Shown one piece after another: positions 7,059 to 15,672 of a DNA stretch of 64,000 bases. The number at the start of each line of letters is the position of its first letter. Position 1 is the first letter of the stretch. The translations under genes and the position numbers were made by a program. The stretch is taken from contig JAFGRY010000043.1 of the NCBI GenBank assembly GCA_016934955.1, positions 1 to 64,000 on the forward strand, written 5' to 3'. The stretch comes from a bacterium. Lineage in GTDB: Bacteria; Zhuqueibacterota; QNDG01; JAGLOF01. Under the pieces are notes generated by a model. That model was not told where the DNA came from and searched no databases. It worked only from the letters and a program-made list of their open reading frames with translations.

Positions 7059-7640
7059 ATGACAGATCGATCACTTATCGAGAGATTCCTCGCAGGGGAT
7101 AGTAACGCGTTCAACCAGCTCGTCTGGAAATGGGAGCATCCCATCTATAATTTCATTCTCAGAAATACCGGTGACAACGAACTGACAAAGGACCTGTGCC
7201 AGGTGACCTTTATGCAGGTGTACAAGAAACTCGGCCGCCTCAAGGAAAAGGAGAAATTCTCATCCTGGATTTACCGCATCGCCGTGAACCAATGCTATGA
7301 CGAATTTAAAAAACGGAAACGGTTTCGTGGTCACGGGGATACCACCGGGCAGCCGGAGGAAGTTCCGGATCAGGGTACCGCGCTGACCGATCCGGAGCGG
7401 ATCTGTCACCAAAATCAGATAAAAACGATACTGCAGGATGCGCTGCTCACGCTGCCCGAGGAACAGAGAATTATTATCGTGATGAAACAATACCAGGGAC
7501 TCAAGTTCACGGAAATTGCCGAAACGCTTCAGCAGCCGGTAAATACGGTTAAATCGCGTATGTACTATGGACTGAGAGCGCTGAAAAAATACCTGGTTGA
7601 ACAACAGTTTGACAGGGAGGTACTGTTAGATGAAATGTGA
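7059..7640 (+). CDS. ECF-type RNA polymerase sigma factor
   Basis: 193 residues from ATG 7059. Region 2 (about 8-80) contains FNQLVWKWEHPIYNFILRN, DLCQVTFMQVYKKL and FSSWIYRIAVNQCYDEFKKR, binding core polymerase and the -10. Region 4 (about 125-180) has LTLPEEQRIIIVMKQYQGL and an HTH ending TVKSRMYYGLRAL for the -35. The next gene, an anti-sigma with a zinc-binding HxxxCxxC motif, overlaps its end by 11 bases, so the pair is co-translated. Such sigmas respond to envelope or redox stress; the regulon is not visible here. The 246 bases upstream (6813-7058) hold no gene and no clear promoter. Confidence 0.9.
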   Translation: MTDRSLIERFLAGDSNAFNQLVWKWEHPIYNFILRNTGDNELTKDLCQVTFMQVYKKLGRLKEKEKFSSWIYRIAVNQCYDEFKKRKRFRGHGDTTGQPEEVPDQGTALTDPERICHQNQIKTILQDALLTLPEEQRIIIVMKQYQGLKFTEIAETLQQPVNTVKSRMYYGLRALKKYLVEQQFDREVLLDEM

Positions 7641-8301
7641 CATGATGCCGGAACTGCTGGTTTCCTATCTCTACAATGAACTGGAACCGGACGAAATCGA
7701 TGCGGTAAAGCAGCATCTTGAAACATGCCGGTCATGCGCTGAAATATATGACGAACTCAGGGAGTCGTCGGCGCTTTTGAGCAGGTGGCCCGACGAGAAT
7801 CCGCACTTCAATGTACGGTTCATCCACACCCGGGCCGGGTGGGGAACCGCCCTGAAATCGTGGCTGAACAGATTGAATGCCGGACAGAAAGTGCTCGTGG
7901 GGCTGCCCGCCGTGGTCTGCGGCGTGCTGCTGCTGCTATCGGCCGTGAATTTCCGGGTCGAAAGCAGCGACGGTACCTGGCATGTCTCATTCAGCCTGCT
8001 GCCGGGGGGAGCCCGGGCGCAGCAGCAGGAAATTCTCGGTACCATCGACGCGACCAACCAGCGGACCATTCAGCTTGTCGCGCAAATGATCGCTGACAGC
8101 GAACAGCGGCAGTACCTGTTCACCAGGGACAATATGGCGGAACTCGCAAAGCAGATCCAGATGCAGCGGGAGAGAGATCTTCGCATGGTCGGGTACGGAC
8201 TGGAAGGCATCAAAGAGACGACGGAAGGGAAACTGCAGCAAACCAACAAAATCGTCGACGACCTGGCACGGCTTACCGGCTACCGGCTCGATCATAAATA
8301 G
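7630..8301 (+). CDS. Zinc-finger anti-sigma factor, membrane-anchored
   Basis: 223 residues. Residues 1-40 are an anti-sigma zinc domain with HLETCRSC (H30, C34, C37), which holds the partner sigma inactive. One membrane helix lies near 90-106 (VLVGLPAVVCGVLLLLSAV), and the remaining 115 residues are outside the membrane, with a long helical part (about 140-215) that may be a coiled-coil sensor. The start at 7630 follows GGGAGG and overlaps the sigma gene. There is no obvious peptidase site for regulated proteolysis. Confidence 0.85.
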   Translation: MKCDMMPELLVSYLYNELEPDEIDAVKQHLETCRSCAEIYDELRESSALLSRWPDENPHFNVRFIHTRAGWGTALKSWLNRLNAGQKVLVGLPAVVCGVLLLLSAVNFRVESSDGTWHVSFSLLPGGARAQQQEILGTIDATNQRTIQLVAQMIADSEQRQYLFTRDNMAELAKQIQMQRERDLRMVGYGLEGIKETTEGKLQQTNKIVDDLARLTGYRLDHK

Positions 8302-8329
8302 TGATCATCCGCTCCGCCGCGCCGCCGAC

Positions 8330-8376
8330 AAGTGTATCAGCCTGATTTGATGTATCACGCTGATACACTTTTTTTA
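8330..8376 (+). terminator. Intrinsic terminator of the sigma/anti-sigma operon
   Basis: A perfect 12-bp stem, AAGTGTATCAGC with GCTGATACACTT, loop of 17 bases, followed by a T run. It lies 28 bases after the anti-sigma stop codon. Confidence 0.88.
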
Positions 8377-8532
8377 TGGCCATCCCCTTGCACTTTGTAA
8401 CGCGCCGCCTCTGTAACGGCCTATACCCCACTACTGATTCTCATCTTTACTTCGGGATAAAAATATTATAAACAGTAGCTTATAAAAATCAATGAATGTG
8501 TCTTCCCATTTCATCGGTTCATTCGTCATTCG

Positions 8533-8548
8533 TGGCACGCCCTTTGCA
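8533..8548 (+). promoter_or_regulatory. Sigma-54 (RpoN) promoter upstream of the OmpA-like gene
   Basis: TGGCACGCCCTTTGCA matches the -24/-12 consensus TGGCACG-N4-TTGCA, with GG (8534-8535) and GC (8546-8547) exactly ten bases apart. Transcription would begin near 8559. Sigma-54 promoters need an AAA+ activator bound upstream; the 8377-8532 stretch would hold its site, but I see no clear repeat there. Confidence 0.72.
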
Positions 8549-8558
8549 AAGATACTTG

Positions 8559-8654
8559 TTGCAGTGCGAGTAGCACACTGCCTGACATTTCCCCCTAAGG
8601 CGCCCCCGATAGGAACCGTCGATTTAGTTCGACAACACCTGTCGGGGGTTTTTT
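8559..8654 (+). ncRNA. Leader or small RNA made from the sigma-54 promoter
   Basis: About 95 bases from the predicted start to an intrinsic terminator. A first hairpin pairs GCAGTG with CACTGC (about 8563-8583), followed by a C-rich single-stranded stretch and then the terminator hairpin. It could be a free-standing regulatory RNA or an attenuated leader of the OmpA-like gene 28 bases downstream. No known riboswitch family is recognised. Confidence 0.4.
8603..8654 (+). terminator. Terminator or attenuator just before the OmpA-like gene
   Basis: CCCCCGATAGG (8603-8613) pairs with CCTGTCGGGGG (8638-8648) with one G-U pair; the interior folds into a second hairpin, GTCGA/TCGAC. Six T follow directly. 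The ribosome site and ATG of the downstream gene come about 28 bases later, so readthrough must be regulated, or this ends a separate RNA. Confidence 0.7.
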
Positions 8655-8681
8655 ATGGAACCCTGGAAACGGGAGTCATTA

Positions 8682-9998
8682 ATGAAATCGATGCGCATCA
8701 TTCTTGCCACGCTGCTCCTGACCGCCCTGCCGGCCGCTTCCACCCTGGGGCAGTTCACCGCGAATACCTACAGCATGGGCATCAGCCTGAACGGGCTTAA
8801 ACTGGTTGGCGGTGCCACCGACAAGGCCGTGATCAGCTATACCGCCGGTGTTGCCGCACGCTATACATGGTCACCGCTGTTTTCATGCGAGCTGGAAATG
8901 GAGATCGGGTCTTCCAGACCCAGGGATCCCGATTCCTATTTCAAAAAGCTTGAGGGCTCTCCGTACCGGACCTTTCTCTTCCCCTGGCGCATCTCCGCCA
9001 TATATCACCCGGCAAGGGAAAAGGGAATCCGTCCATATTTCAAACTCGGATCCGGGCTCACCCACTGGAACCTCAGCAATATCAGCACCGAGGACAACTG
9101 GCTCCCTGTTCCCTACTCGGGACTGACCGTATATGGACACCGCCGTCATATCACCATCTGGGCGGCAGCGGGAGCCGCGGTGCCGCTTCGGCATGGATGG
9201 TCCCTGGATACTGAACTCTCCTGCGGCTATCTGATCCATCAAACCGGAGACATGACTGGGACCGGCGATATCAATACCGGTATCATTCGTCTCGGCCTGC
9301 GTCTCAACCGCTCCATCGCCCGCCGCGGCATGACCCGCCGGGAAGAGATACTTTTTCAACTGGATGAAGCGGCACCCGGGGTTCAGGGAGACACAGCGGC
9401 ACTGCCGTCACAGGCCGTGGAGATCGCAGACAGGGACGGGGACGCGGTCCCCGATTCTCTTGATCTGGCCCCGGATGATCCGGAAGACATTGACGGCTGG
9501 GAGGACGGCGACGGCAGACCGGATCCTGATAACGACGGCGACGGCATTCCCGACATACTCGATCTTGCTCCCGACAGACCAGAGACGGTGAACGGATACA
9601 TGGATGAGGACGGGATTCCCGATGTGAAACCTGAACCTCTCTTCACTACTCCCGGCCAGCGGATAATCCTGGAAGATCTCGTATTCGCCACCGGGGCTAC
9701 CGATCTCGATTCGTCGGCTGCCGTCCTGCTCGACCCGCTGGCTGCGGAACTGAAAGAGTATCCTGACATCGTACTTGAAATTCGGGGCTTTACCGACAAC
9801 ACCGGTGCGGCCCCCGCCAATCTCGCTATATCGCAGAAACGCGCGGACGCGGTCAAGGCGTACCTTGTCGGGGCGGGAATCGAAAGCGGCAGGATCAGGG
9901 CGATCGGCTATGGGGAGGCCGATCCGGTGGCGTCGAACAGGACCGCTGAAGGACGGGCGCAGAACAGAAGAATTGAATTTATCCGGATTGAGGAGTAA
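8682..9998 (+). CDS. OmpA-family outer-membrane protein with TSP3 calcium repeats
   Basis: 438 residues from ATG 8682, seven bases after GGGAG. Residues 1-23 are a signal peptide ending near TLGQ. About 25-210 has alternating aromatic strands typical of an eight-stranded outer-membrane barrel. About 248-315 holds thrombospondin type 3 repeats (DRDGDAVPDSLDLAPDDPED, DNDGDGIPDILDLAPD), which bind calcium. The C-terminal 110 residues are an OmpA/MotB peptidoglycan-binding domain, with LEIRGFTDNTGAAPANLAIS and QNRRIEFI. It links the outer membrane to the cell wall. A sigma-54 promoter and an attenuator-like hairpin precede it, implying controlled expression. An in-frame ATG at 8655 has no ribosome site. 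Confidence 0.9.
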   Translation: MKSMRIILATLLLTALPAASTLGQFTANTYSMGISLNGLKLVGGATDKAVISYTAGVAARYTWSPLFSCELEMEIGSSRPRDPDSYFKKLEGSPYRTFLFPWRISAIYHPAREKGIRPYFKLGSGLTHWNLSNISTEDNWLPVPYSGLTVYGHRRHITIWAAAGAAVPLRHGWSLDTELSCGYLIHQTGDMTGTGDINTGIIRLGLRLNRSIARRGMTRREEILFQLDEAAPGVQGDTAALPSQAVEIADRDGDAVPDSLDLAPDDPEDIDGWEDGDGRPDPDNDGDGIPDILDLAPDRPETVNGYMDEDGIPDVKPEPLFTTPGQRIILEDLVFATGATDLDSSAAVLLDPLAAELKEYPDIVLEIRGFTDNTGAAPANLAISQKRADAVKAYLVGAGIESGRIRAIGYGEADPVASNRTAEGRAQNRRIEFIRIEE

Positions 9999-10034
9999 GG
10001 AAGTGCGGAACAAGCCCTGCGGCGGTGCCGGGCA

Positions 10035-10847
10035 TCAATACAGCACAGCGGAAAGATACCCGACCGTGTACTGACCGCGTATCCGCTCTCCGGTGACCTC
10101 TGCCGAGGTAGTACGCTGAATGATCTGCAGGTGGCGGGCACCCATGCGGCGCAGCACCGTGAGCACAGCTGTAATGGGGACCTTGCCGCACACGGTACAG
10201 TCATAGCCTTCAAGGATGTCTTTAACCGCCCGGATATCGTACCGCTCAAGCGCCGCAGCCAGCTCGCCGTCCTGTCTGGCCACCCGCCGGTAATCGTCAA
10301 GATGGTGTAAATCGCTGCTCGCCACCAGAAGGACCCGCCTCCCCGTGCATACCGAAAAAAGCGCTTCAATCAGGTCATCAGCGTCATCCAGACCCGCGTG
10401 CCCCACCATAAGGGGCACAATATCGAATGCGTGGAGAACCGTCTGCAGGAACGGCAGCTGAATCTCGATGGCATGCTCATCGTCACGCGATACCCGTTCC
10501 AGCTCGATGTCACATGAGAGCGTGGAAAGGATCTCCTGATTTACAGGGACCTCGCCCAGAGGCGTGGCATAGGCCGTCGCCGCTGAAGTCACATACCGCG
10601 CATCGCCGTACCGGTGCCGGGGGCTGAGAATGATCACATGATCGTAGGAACGCCCCCTGAGCTGACGGTAGCCTGCGGCAGCGGTCTCACCCGAATAGGC
10701 ATACCCCGCGTGCGGTACGATGACACCCCGTATCTCGGCGCCGATCGAACAGTCCTCTGCACCATCGAGCATAGCCACCACACATTCTTTCAGTTCATCC
10801 CTGTCTCCCGGGTACCATGTTCCAGCCAGTATCGAATGCCGTATCAT
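10035..10847 (-). CDS. amrB: Memo family protein (AmmeMemoRadiSam system protein B)
   Basis: 270 residues. It begins with RHSILAGTWYPGDRDEL and has GVIVPHAGYAYSGETAA near 40-56, the metal-site-bearing signature of MEMO1-like proteins, plus HAIEIQLPFLQ and SSDLHH further on. Bacterial Memo proteins are normally found with an AMMECR1 protein and an AmmeMemoRadiSam radical SAM enzyme; the chemistry of that system is unresolved. Neither partner is in this window. It is the last gene of the leftward envelope operon, its ATG overlapping the stop of the lipid-kinase gene (TAATG) behind GGAGGAGG. The OmpA-like gene converges on it with 36 bases between them and no clear terminator. Confidence 0.85.
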   Translation of the reverse strand: MIRHSILAGTWYPGDRDELKECVVAMLDGAEDCSIGAEIRGVIVPHAGYAYSGETAAAGYRQLRGRSYDHVIILSPRHRYGDARYVTSAATAYATPLGEVPVNQEILSTLSCDIELERVSRDDEHAIEIQLPFLQTVLHAFDIVPLMVGHAGLDDADDLIEALFSVCTGRRVLLVASSDLHHLDDYRRVARQDGELAAALERYDIRAVKDILEGYDCTVCGKVPITAVLTVLRRMGARHLQIIQRTTSAEVTGERIRGQYTVGYLSAVLY

Positions 10848-11746
10848 TACCGCCTCCTCCCGGCGTCGGATGCCGGGACAAACACCGTCAGTGCCGCCGG
10901 TACAATCCCCACCTCCACAGGAAGATCGCCGAAATAGTCTCCATCGATCTGGACTTCGGTTTTGCGGTCGGAATGTACGGTGGCGCCTGTCGTTCGAAAG
11001 CAGCTGACATTTTTCATTTTAATATGCTGTCCCCATATCATGCGAAAAACAAAATGGACCAGCCCGATCTGGCTCCGCCCCTGGTAGATGAGGATATCGA
11101 GTTTCCCGTCATCTATCTCCGCCATCGGTGTGAGCTGGTAGGAGCCGCCGTAAAAATGGGCGTTGCTTATCACCACAAACGAACCAGTCTCCATCACCGC
11201 TCCTTCGTTCACTTCGACCGTGATCCGGGTGGGACGGTACCCGAAGAAATCCTTGAGCCCTGCCCACACATAGGCCCATCTGCGGATCAGCCGCTTTATT
11301 TTCAGATTGATAATACTGACCGCGTGGGCGTCATATCCGCAGCTCATCATCATGGAAAAGTAGCGGCCGTTAACGATCCCGAGATCGATGGTTCGCGTCT
11401 GCCGGCGGGCGATCACTTCAGCAGCAGCGATAACACCGAGTGGATATGCCAGTTCCCGGGCGAGCACATTGGTCGTGCCGATGGGAATAATGCCGAGAGT
11501 AATGTCACCGCCGATTGTGGCGTTGATTACTTCATTGATGGTTCCGTCACCGCCGACCGCGACGATAGAGCGATATCCCGACTGTGCCGCTGTCGCGGCA
11601 ATGGCATACGCATCGCCCTGTTTCCTGGTAAATCGCACGGAGACGGCGAACCCCGCGCGACGCAATATACGCATTGCCGGCCTCAGCTGCTGCCTGACCA
11701 CTCCGGGATTGGTGTCGGGATTAACGATGACTTTTATTGGAATCAT
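10847..11746 (-). CDS. Diacylglycerol/lipid kinase family protein (DagK/YegS type)
   Basis: 299 residues from the ATG at 11746 (further ATG 11770 and TTG 11782 are possible). IPIKVIVNPDTNPG opens the catalytic domain, and VAVGGDGTINEVINA near 70-84 is the nucleotide-binding GGDGT loop. IIPIGTTNVLAREL continues the fold, and DGKLDILIYQ is the C-terminal metal/lipid domain signature. It phosphorylates diacylglycerol or a related lipid using ATP, at the inner membrane. It follows the TPR-propeller gene and is translationally coupled to the Memo gene. GTTNVLAREL replaces the more usual GTGNDFAR, a common variant in this family. Confidence 0.9.
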   Translation of the reverse strand: MIPIKVIVNPDTNPGVVRQQLRPAMRILRRAGFAVSVRFTRKQGDAYAIAATAAQSGYRSIVAVGGDGTINEVINATIGGDITLGIIPIGTTNVLARELAYPLGVIAAAEVIARRQTRTIDLGIVNGRYFSMMMSCGYDAHAVSIINLKIKRLIRRWAYVWAGLKDFFGYRPTRITVEVNEGAVMETGSFVVISNAHFYGGSYQLTPMAEIDDGKLDILIYQGRSQIGLVHFVFRMIWGQHIKMKNVSCFRTTGATVHSDRKTEVQIDGDYFGDLPVEVGIVPAALTVFVPASDAGRRR

Positions 11747-11809
11747 GGATGCCGTCGGAAGAGCAGACATACCCGGCTGCAACGCCGCGATATGTCTGCC
11801 CTGAACCGG

Positions 11810-14800
11810 TCAATTGCTGGACAGAATAATACGATGGATGTCACCGGTTTTACGATTGACAAAGTAAATATTGATTTTGTTAACGACAAACTCGGCGCTC
11901 AGGGCGGCTATATCATCGGGTTCAACATTATTCGGATAGATGGATCCGTGATAAAAGCCGTTGCTGTCGAATTGATGAATGCCGTGCCTGTCGGATACGA
12001 AGAGGAGCGTCTGCATCTGACTGTTCTCGCTGTCTGCGGCCTGCGTATTGACATTCTCCACCAGGGCGATACGTTTCGGATATTCAAATTTGACCATCTG
12101 TCCGCTGGACTGGGCCCGATTGATACCGAGGGAGCCAAGATAGGTCGCCGGCTGATCACGGAATGAATTCCATTTCAGGACACGGTGATTGCTGTAATCG
12201 ACAATGTAGATATCTCCGGTGCTGCTTACGGTAATGCCCTCAGGGCAATCCAGAGTGTCTTTGGGATTGGAGTAGGCGATTTTGATATCGCTGACGGTGT
12301 GGGACCGGTTCCCCTCTTCATCGAACACAAGGATCCTGTCACAGACAGTGTGATGCACTCCCAGATACGCACCCCGCGCCCGGGAGAACACGAAATCCCT
12401 GAACAGCAGATCATTGACAAATTTTGTCGTTACATCGAGAACAGCGAATTTTTCACTTTTCAGGTTTGTAAACCGTCCTTCATTGTGCAGCAGGATGTTC
12501 CTGTCGAGTCTCGGAGTGAACATAAACACCTTGTCGGGGCTGTAATTGTCGACAATTTCGGACTGGGCGTTGGGCATGTATTTTTTATTGAGTGATATCA
12601 CCCGTTCGATGACACCGGGAGAATCAAGAACAAAGGAATTCTGATAAAAGTAGCATTGACTGTTTCGAATTTTTACCAGTACTTCCTCATTTATCCTCCT
12701 GCCGGGAGCGATATAATAGCCCTCGGCATCCGGTGTCACCGGCTGATCGTTGAACGAGACGTCCGATGGAGCGGTGATGCCCCGCGGCAGAGCGATTTTC
12801 ATACGAAAAGTGACGGAAATCTCTCGTACACACTCGTCATTCTCAACAAACAGATCGGTGTAGGCAAACAGATCGCTCTGAGACTGTGCAGGCCGGTTTA
12901 TAGAACAGTAGGGTCCTTTTTTCAAATAGCTGTATTGTAAAAAGATGTTTTTTGATTCATGATAGATCTCGTCCTGGGTGAATGTGGATCCGACAAACCG
13001 CTCCAGTGAAATCTGGTTCCCCTGCTCATCACTGAGCAGGATGTTGGGGTACTGTATCTTCGACATGTCGACAAGCGGAGCCGCGCGAAGCTCCGTCTCC
13101 GCGTCGAGGCCCCGGAGTCTCACCATCGCATTGGCATAGAGAAAATCCGCGACCGGATCCGTATCATGCATATCTTTCAGATATTCGGTAATTTTTTCAC
13201 AGTACGCTTTTACTGCGTATTCATCGCCTTCTACGAACCTGATTTCCGAGAGGTAGTACAGAGACCGGAGACTGCCGTTATTTTCAACCAGAGCGGTAAA
13301 TGCCGATTCCGCATTCCGGTAGTACTGATTCTTGAGATTGGCACTGATCTCGTTTTTGGCGGCTTCGAAATAACTGCGTGCGAGTATATACCGCCCTTCC
13401 CGTTCATAAACGCCTCCCAGATTTTCGAGCTGTCTCACCGCCTCGAGGAATTTCGCTTTCTTCTCATCACGGCTGCCCTGAATCTCCCCTTCCAGAAACA
13501 GTTTCATCCCTTTATAAAATCTCGTTTTTTCAGGCAATGTCGCTCCCGTAAACTCGAACAGCGCGTCGATTGCGTTCAGATATCCGGCCCGGTCCCGGCC
13601 AACTGTCTGTACGGCGAACTTGAAAATCTCTTCGATAAGCGCAAAGCACTGCTGGCATTTCGTGACCACATCCTGCTCCTGCGAGATGCTGTTCCAGATC
13701 GCCCTTCTGTCAGGAGAAAGACGCATATTCACCAAAAACAGCAGCAGCTCTTTCTTCTGTTCCAGCCTGGCCGTGATCGGCCGATACTGTTCCAGGCTCG
13801 CTCTCAAATCCATGAATGCGGATCTGGCTGCCGTCGTCTCATACCGGTATTTCAGGATCGAATAGGTCGCTTCATCATAGAGATTCTCGAGATACCCGGG
13901 AACCGGCCCGCTTCCCCTTGTGGCAGCAAAACTTCGGAACAGCTCATAGGCGTCATGGGTGAATTCATCTTTGGGATAGTGGCTGATGAGATGATCGACG
14001 CCGAGCCAGTATCCTGATTCGGGGATGCCATTGAGGGCGCTGCGGAAATGCCCGTTATCGCCGGTATGGGCCCTCAGGAATCGGACATCATTGGAATTGA
14101 CGTACTGCGGCAGCAGCAATTTATCCCGGACACCCTGGAAAAAATGGGCTTCGCTGGAAAACGCCGGCACGGTGCTTTCAAGTGTTGACAGCAGTTCGTT
14201 CATGTGCTGCAGTCTGCTGCTCCTCTCCCCGGCCTCTTCCGTCAGATAGGCGATCAGCAGATCGTTCTGCACTTCCGCAAGGATCAGGTTGTGGGCGAAT
14301 ACCGTTTCCCGGCTTGCCGGGAGGGCTCTCACTGCGTCAAAATTGATCCCGGAAAGCAGCGAACGGGCGGTTTCGTACTGACCGTCCAGCATCAGCATCC
14401 GCGCTTTTTGAGTCTCGATATTCTGAATCCGCAGCAGGCAGAAGTGCTTGAGATTATCATCACCGGCACCACAGCAGGCTCGGAAACTCGCCGCGGCTTC
14501 ATTGAAGATATTGATCGCCTGATTCCTGAAGGTGGTGCGTCCCGCATCACCGCTGCGATACATGGCGTCCTGTTTCAAGGCCGCCAGCCGGTACTGCGAT
14601 TCACCTTTGAGATAGAGAGCGTTACAGGACTGGGCGGGACCGCTGCCGGCGGCGGCCGTATTGAACCGCGCTATCGCGGTTTCCAGATTGGCTTCCATAT
14701 CCTCACCGAGTTCATACAGTCTGAACGCCGCCCAGGCTATTTTATACTCGATGGTCGGTATAAGGGGGGCATGATCGTTCTGAATATCGGGCTGAAGAAG

Positions 14801-15061
14801 CGCCGAGCGCAGAGTGGCGATTGCCTCCCGGAAATCATCCGCAGACTGTTCTTCAACGCCGAGATTATAGTAGGCCTCTCCCGCGTAGTAGAGGCAGATA
14901 CCGCTCTGCACGGCATGCGAGGATGAATACTCGACCAGAGCCTCAGCCGCTTTCCTGAATTCACCGTCATTGAAATAATTCATGCCCTCCGGACATATCT
15001 GTCCCCGGGCAGCGCCCAGCATCAGCAATGAAAGGAAAAGAGCAGACCGTATCATTCTCAT
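11810..15061 (-). CDS. Large exported TPR protein with C-terminal NHL-like propeller
   Basis: 1083 residues from ATG 15061 (GGAG six bases before; another ATG lies at 15073). A signal peptide (IRSALFLSLLMLGAARG) precedes a long helical region, about 20-670, built of tetratricopeptide-like repeats (FNDGEFRKAAEALVEY, IFNEAAASFRACC, YYRNAESAFTALVENN). A beta-rich part follows (about 680-870), then repeats such as CPEGITVSSTGDIYIVDYSN and YPKRIALVENVN near 940-1083, as in NHL six-bladed propellers. It is likely periplasmic or on the outer membrane and binds proteins through both repeat types. It directly follows the TonB-like gene (five-base gap), which suggests it is part of the ExbB/ExbD-powered assembly. 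No enzyme motif is seen. Confidence 0.75.
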   Translation of the reverse strand: MRMIRSALFLSLLMLGAARGQICPEGMNYFNDGEFRKAAEALVEYSSSHAVQSGICLYYAGEAYYNLGVEEQSADDFREAIATLRSALLQPDIQNDHAPLIPTIEYKIAWAAFRLYELGEDMEANLETAIARFNTAAAGSGPAQSCNALYLKGESQYRLAALKQDAMYRSGDAGRTTFRNQAINIFNEAAASFRACCGAGDDNLKHFCLLRIQNIETQKARMLMLDGQYETARSLLSGINFDAVRALPASRETVFAHNLILAEVQNDLLIAYLTEEAGERSSRLQHMNELLSTLESTVPAFSSEAHFFQGVRDKLLLPQYVNSNDVRFLRAHTGDNGHFRSALNGIPESGYWLGVDHLISHYPKDEFTHDAYELFRSFAATRGSGPVPGYLENLYDEATYSILKYRYETTAARSAFMDLRASLEQYRPITARLEQKKELLLFLVNMRLSPDRRAIWNSISQEQDVVTKCQQCFALIEEIFKFAVQTVGRDRAGYLNAIDALFEFTGATLPEKTRFYKGMKLFLEGEIQGSRDEKKAKFLEAVRQLENLGGVYEREGRYILARSYFEAAKNEISANLKNQYYRNAESAFTALVENNGSLRSLYYLSEIRFVEGDEYAVKAYCEKITEYLKDMHDTDPVADFLYANAMVRLRGLDAETELRAAPLVDMSKIQYPNILLSDEQGNQISLERFVGSTFTQDEIYHESKNIFLQYSYLKKGPYCSINRPAQSQSDLFAYTDLFVENDECVREISVTFRMKIALPRGITAPSDVSFNDQPVTPDAEGYYIAPGRRINEEVLVKIRNSQCYFYQNSFVLDSPGVIERVISLNKKYMPNAQSEIVDNYSPDKVFMFTPRLDRNILLHNEGRFTNLKSEKFAVLDVTTKFVNDLLFRDFVFSRARGAYLGVHHTVCDRILVFDEEGNRSHTVSDIKIAYSNPKDTLDCPEGITVSSTGDIYIVDYSNHRVLKWNSFRDQPATYLGSLGINRAQSSGQMVKFEYPKRIALVENVNTQAADSENSQMQTLLFVSDRHGIHQFDSNGFYHGSIYPNNVEPDDIAALSAEFVVNKINIYFVNRKTGDIHRIILSSN

Positions 15062-15078
15062 TTCGGACTCCATTTCTT

Positions 15079-15651
15079 CTAAAAGTTCACATATCCGAGA
15101 TCGCCCGGACGTAATCCCTCGATCAGGTGGATGTTCCCGTCAGGAACGGTATTGACCGATGTGGCGGCCCTGTTGATACGCAGGCCGCTCTTGTCGATTT
15201 TCAGCCGCCTGCCTTTCGATGCGAGATCGAACCAGAATTTAATGCGGCCGGTCTTGTAGTTCGTATATGTCCATCCGGACATCGCAGAGCGGATATAGTC
15301 CGATGCCTCCGGGAATCCTGCATCATTCATCGATTCGATCACAAGATGACCGTCGGAATCGACACGGGCCGTTACTTCGATATTGACATTGTTGCTGAAA
15401 TAGCTGAAATCGATCACCCTGCCGGAGCGGAGCGGCAGAATACGGAAAACGGGCAGCAGTTGCCTCGGACCGGTGATGATGATGCCGTCGATACCGGGCT
15501 GAGACGGTATTTCCCGCTCTCTGAGCGCTTCCGGCGGCGGATTGATGGTAATGTCCTGGTTCGGCAGCCGCGAACAGTCGATCACCAGTAAAAGGATCGC
15601 TCCGCAGAGGGCCGTGACACGAAACAATGCTGTATTATGGACTCTTTTCAT
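15079..15651 (-). CDS. TonB-like energy transducer, short
   Basis: 190 residues from ATG 15651. An N-terminal hydrophobic segment (LFRVTALCGAILLLVIDC) could be a membrane anchor as in TonB or a lipoprotein signal, though the residue before Cys is Asp, which does not fit a lipobox. Residues about 85-160 (VNIEVTARVDSDGHLVIES, then a Ala/Gly-rich helix and GWTYTNYKTGRIKFWFD) follow the pattern of the TonB C-terminal domain. The long proline-rich linker of true TonB is absent, so reach across the periplasm would be short. It lies directly after two ExbD genes and ExbB, the usual energising partners. Confidence in the TonB assignment is moderate. Confidence 0.6.
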   Translation of the reverse strand: MKRVHNTALFRVTALCGAILLLVIDCSRLPNQDITINPPPEALREREIPSQPGIDGIIITGPRQLLPVFRILPLRSGRVIDFSYFSNNVNIEVTARVDSDGHLVIESMNDAGFPEASDYIRSAMSGWTYTNYKTGRIKFWFDLASKGRRLKIDKSGLRINRAATSVNTVPDGNIHLIEGLRPGDLGYVNF

Positions 15652-15672
15652 GTAATAGCCTGACACCCACTA

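Noticed and set aside
8603-8654. Known riboswitch class upstream of the OmpA-like gene
   Set aside because: The hairpins do not match conserved cores of riboswitches I know (cobalamin, SAM, c-di-GMP, TPP), so it is called an attenuator or small-RNA terminator only.
10817-12166. Long open frame on the plus strand (449 codons)
   Set aside because: It lies antisense to the lipid kinase and TPR genes, has no ribosome site or domain, and arises from GC-rich codon bias.
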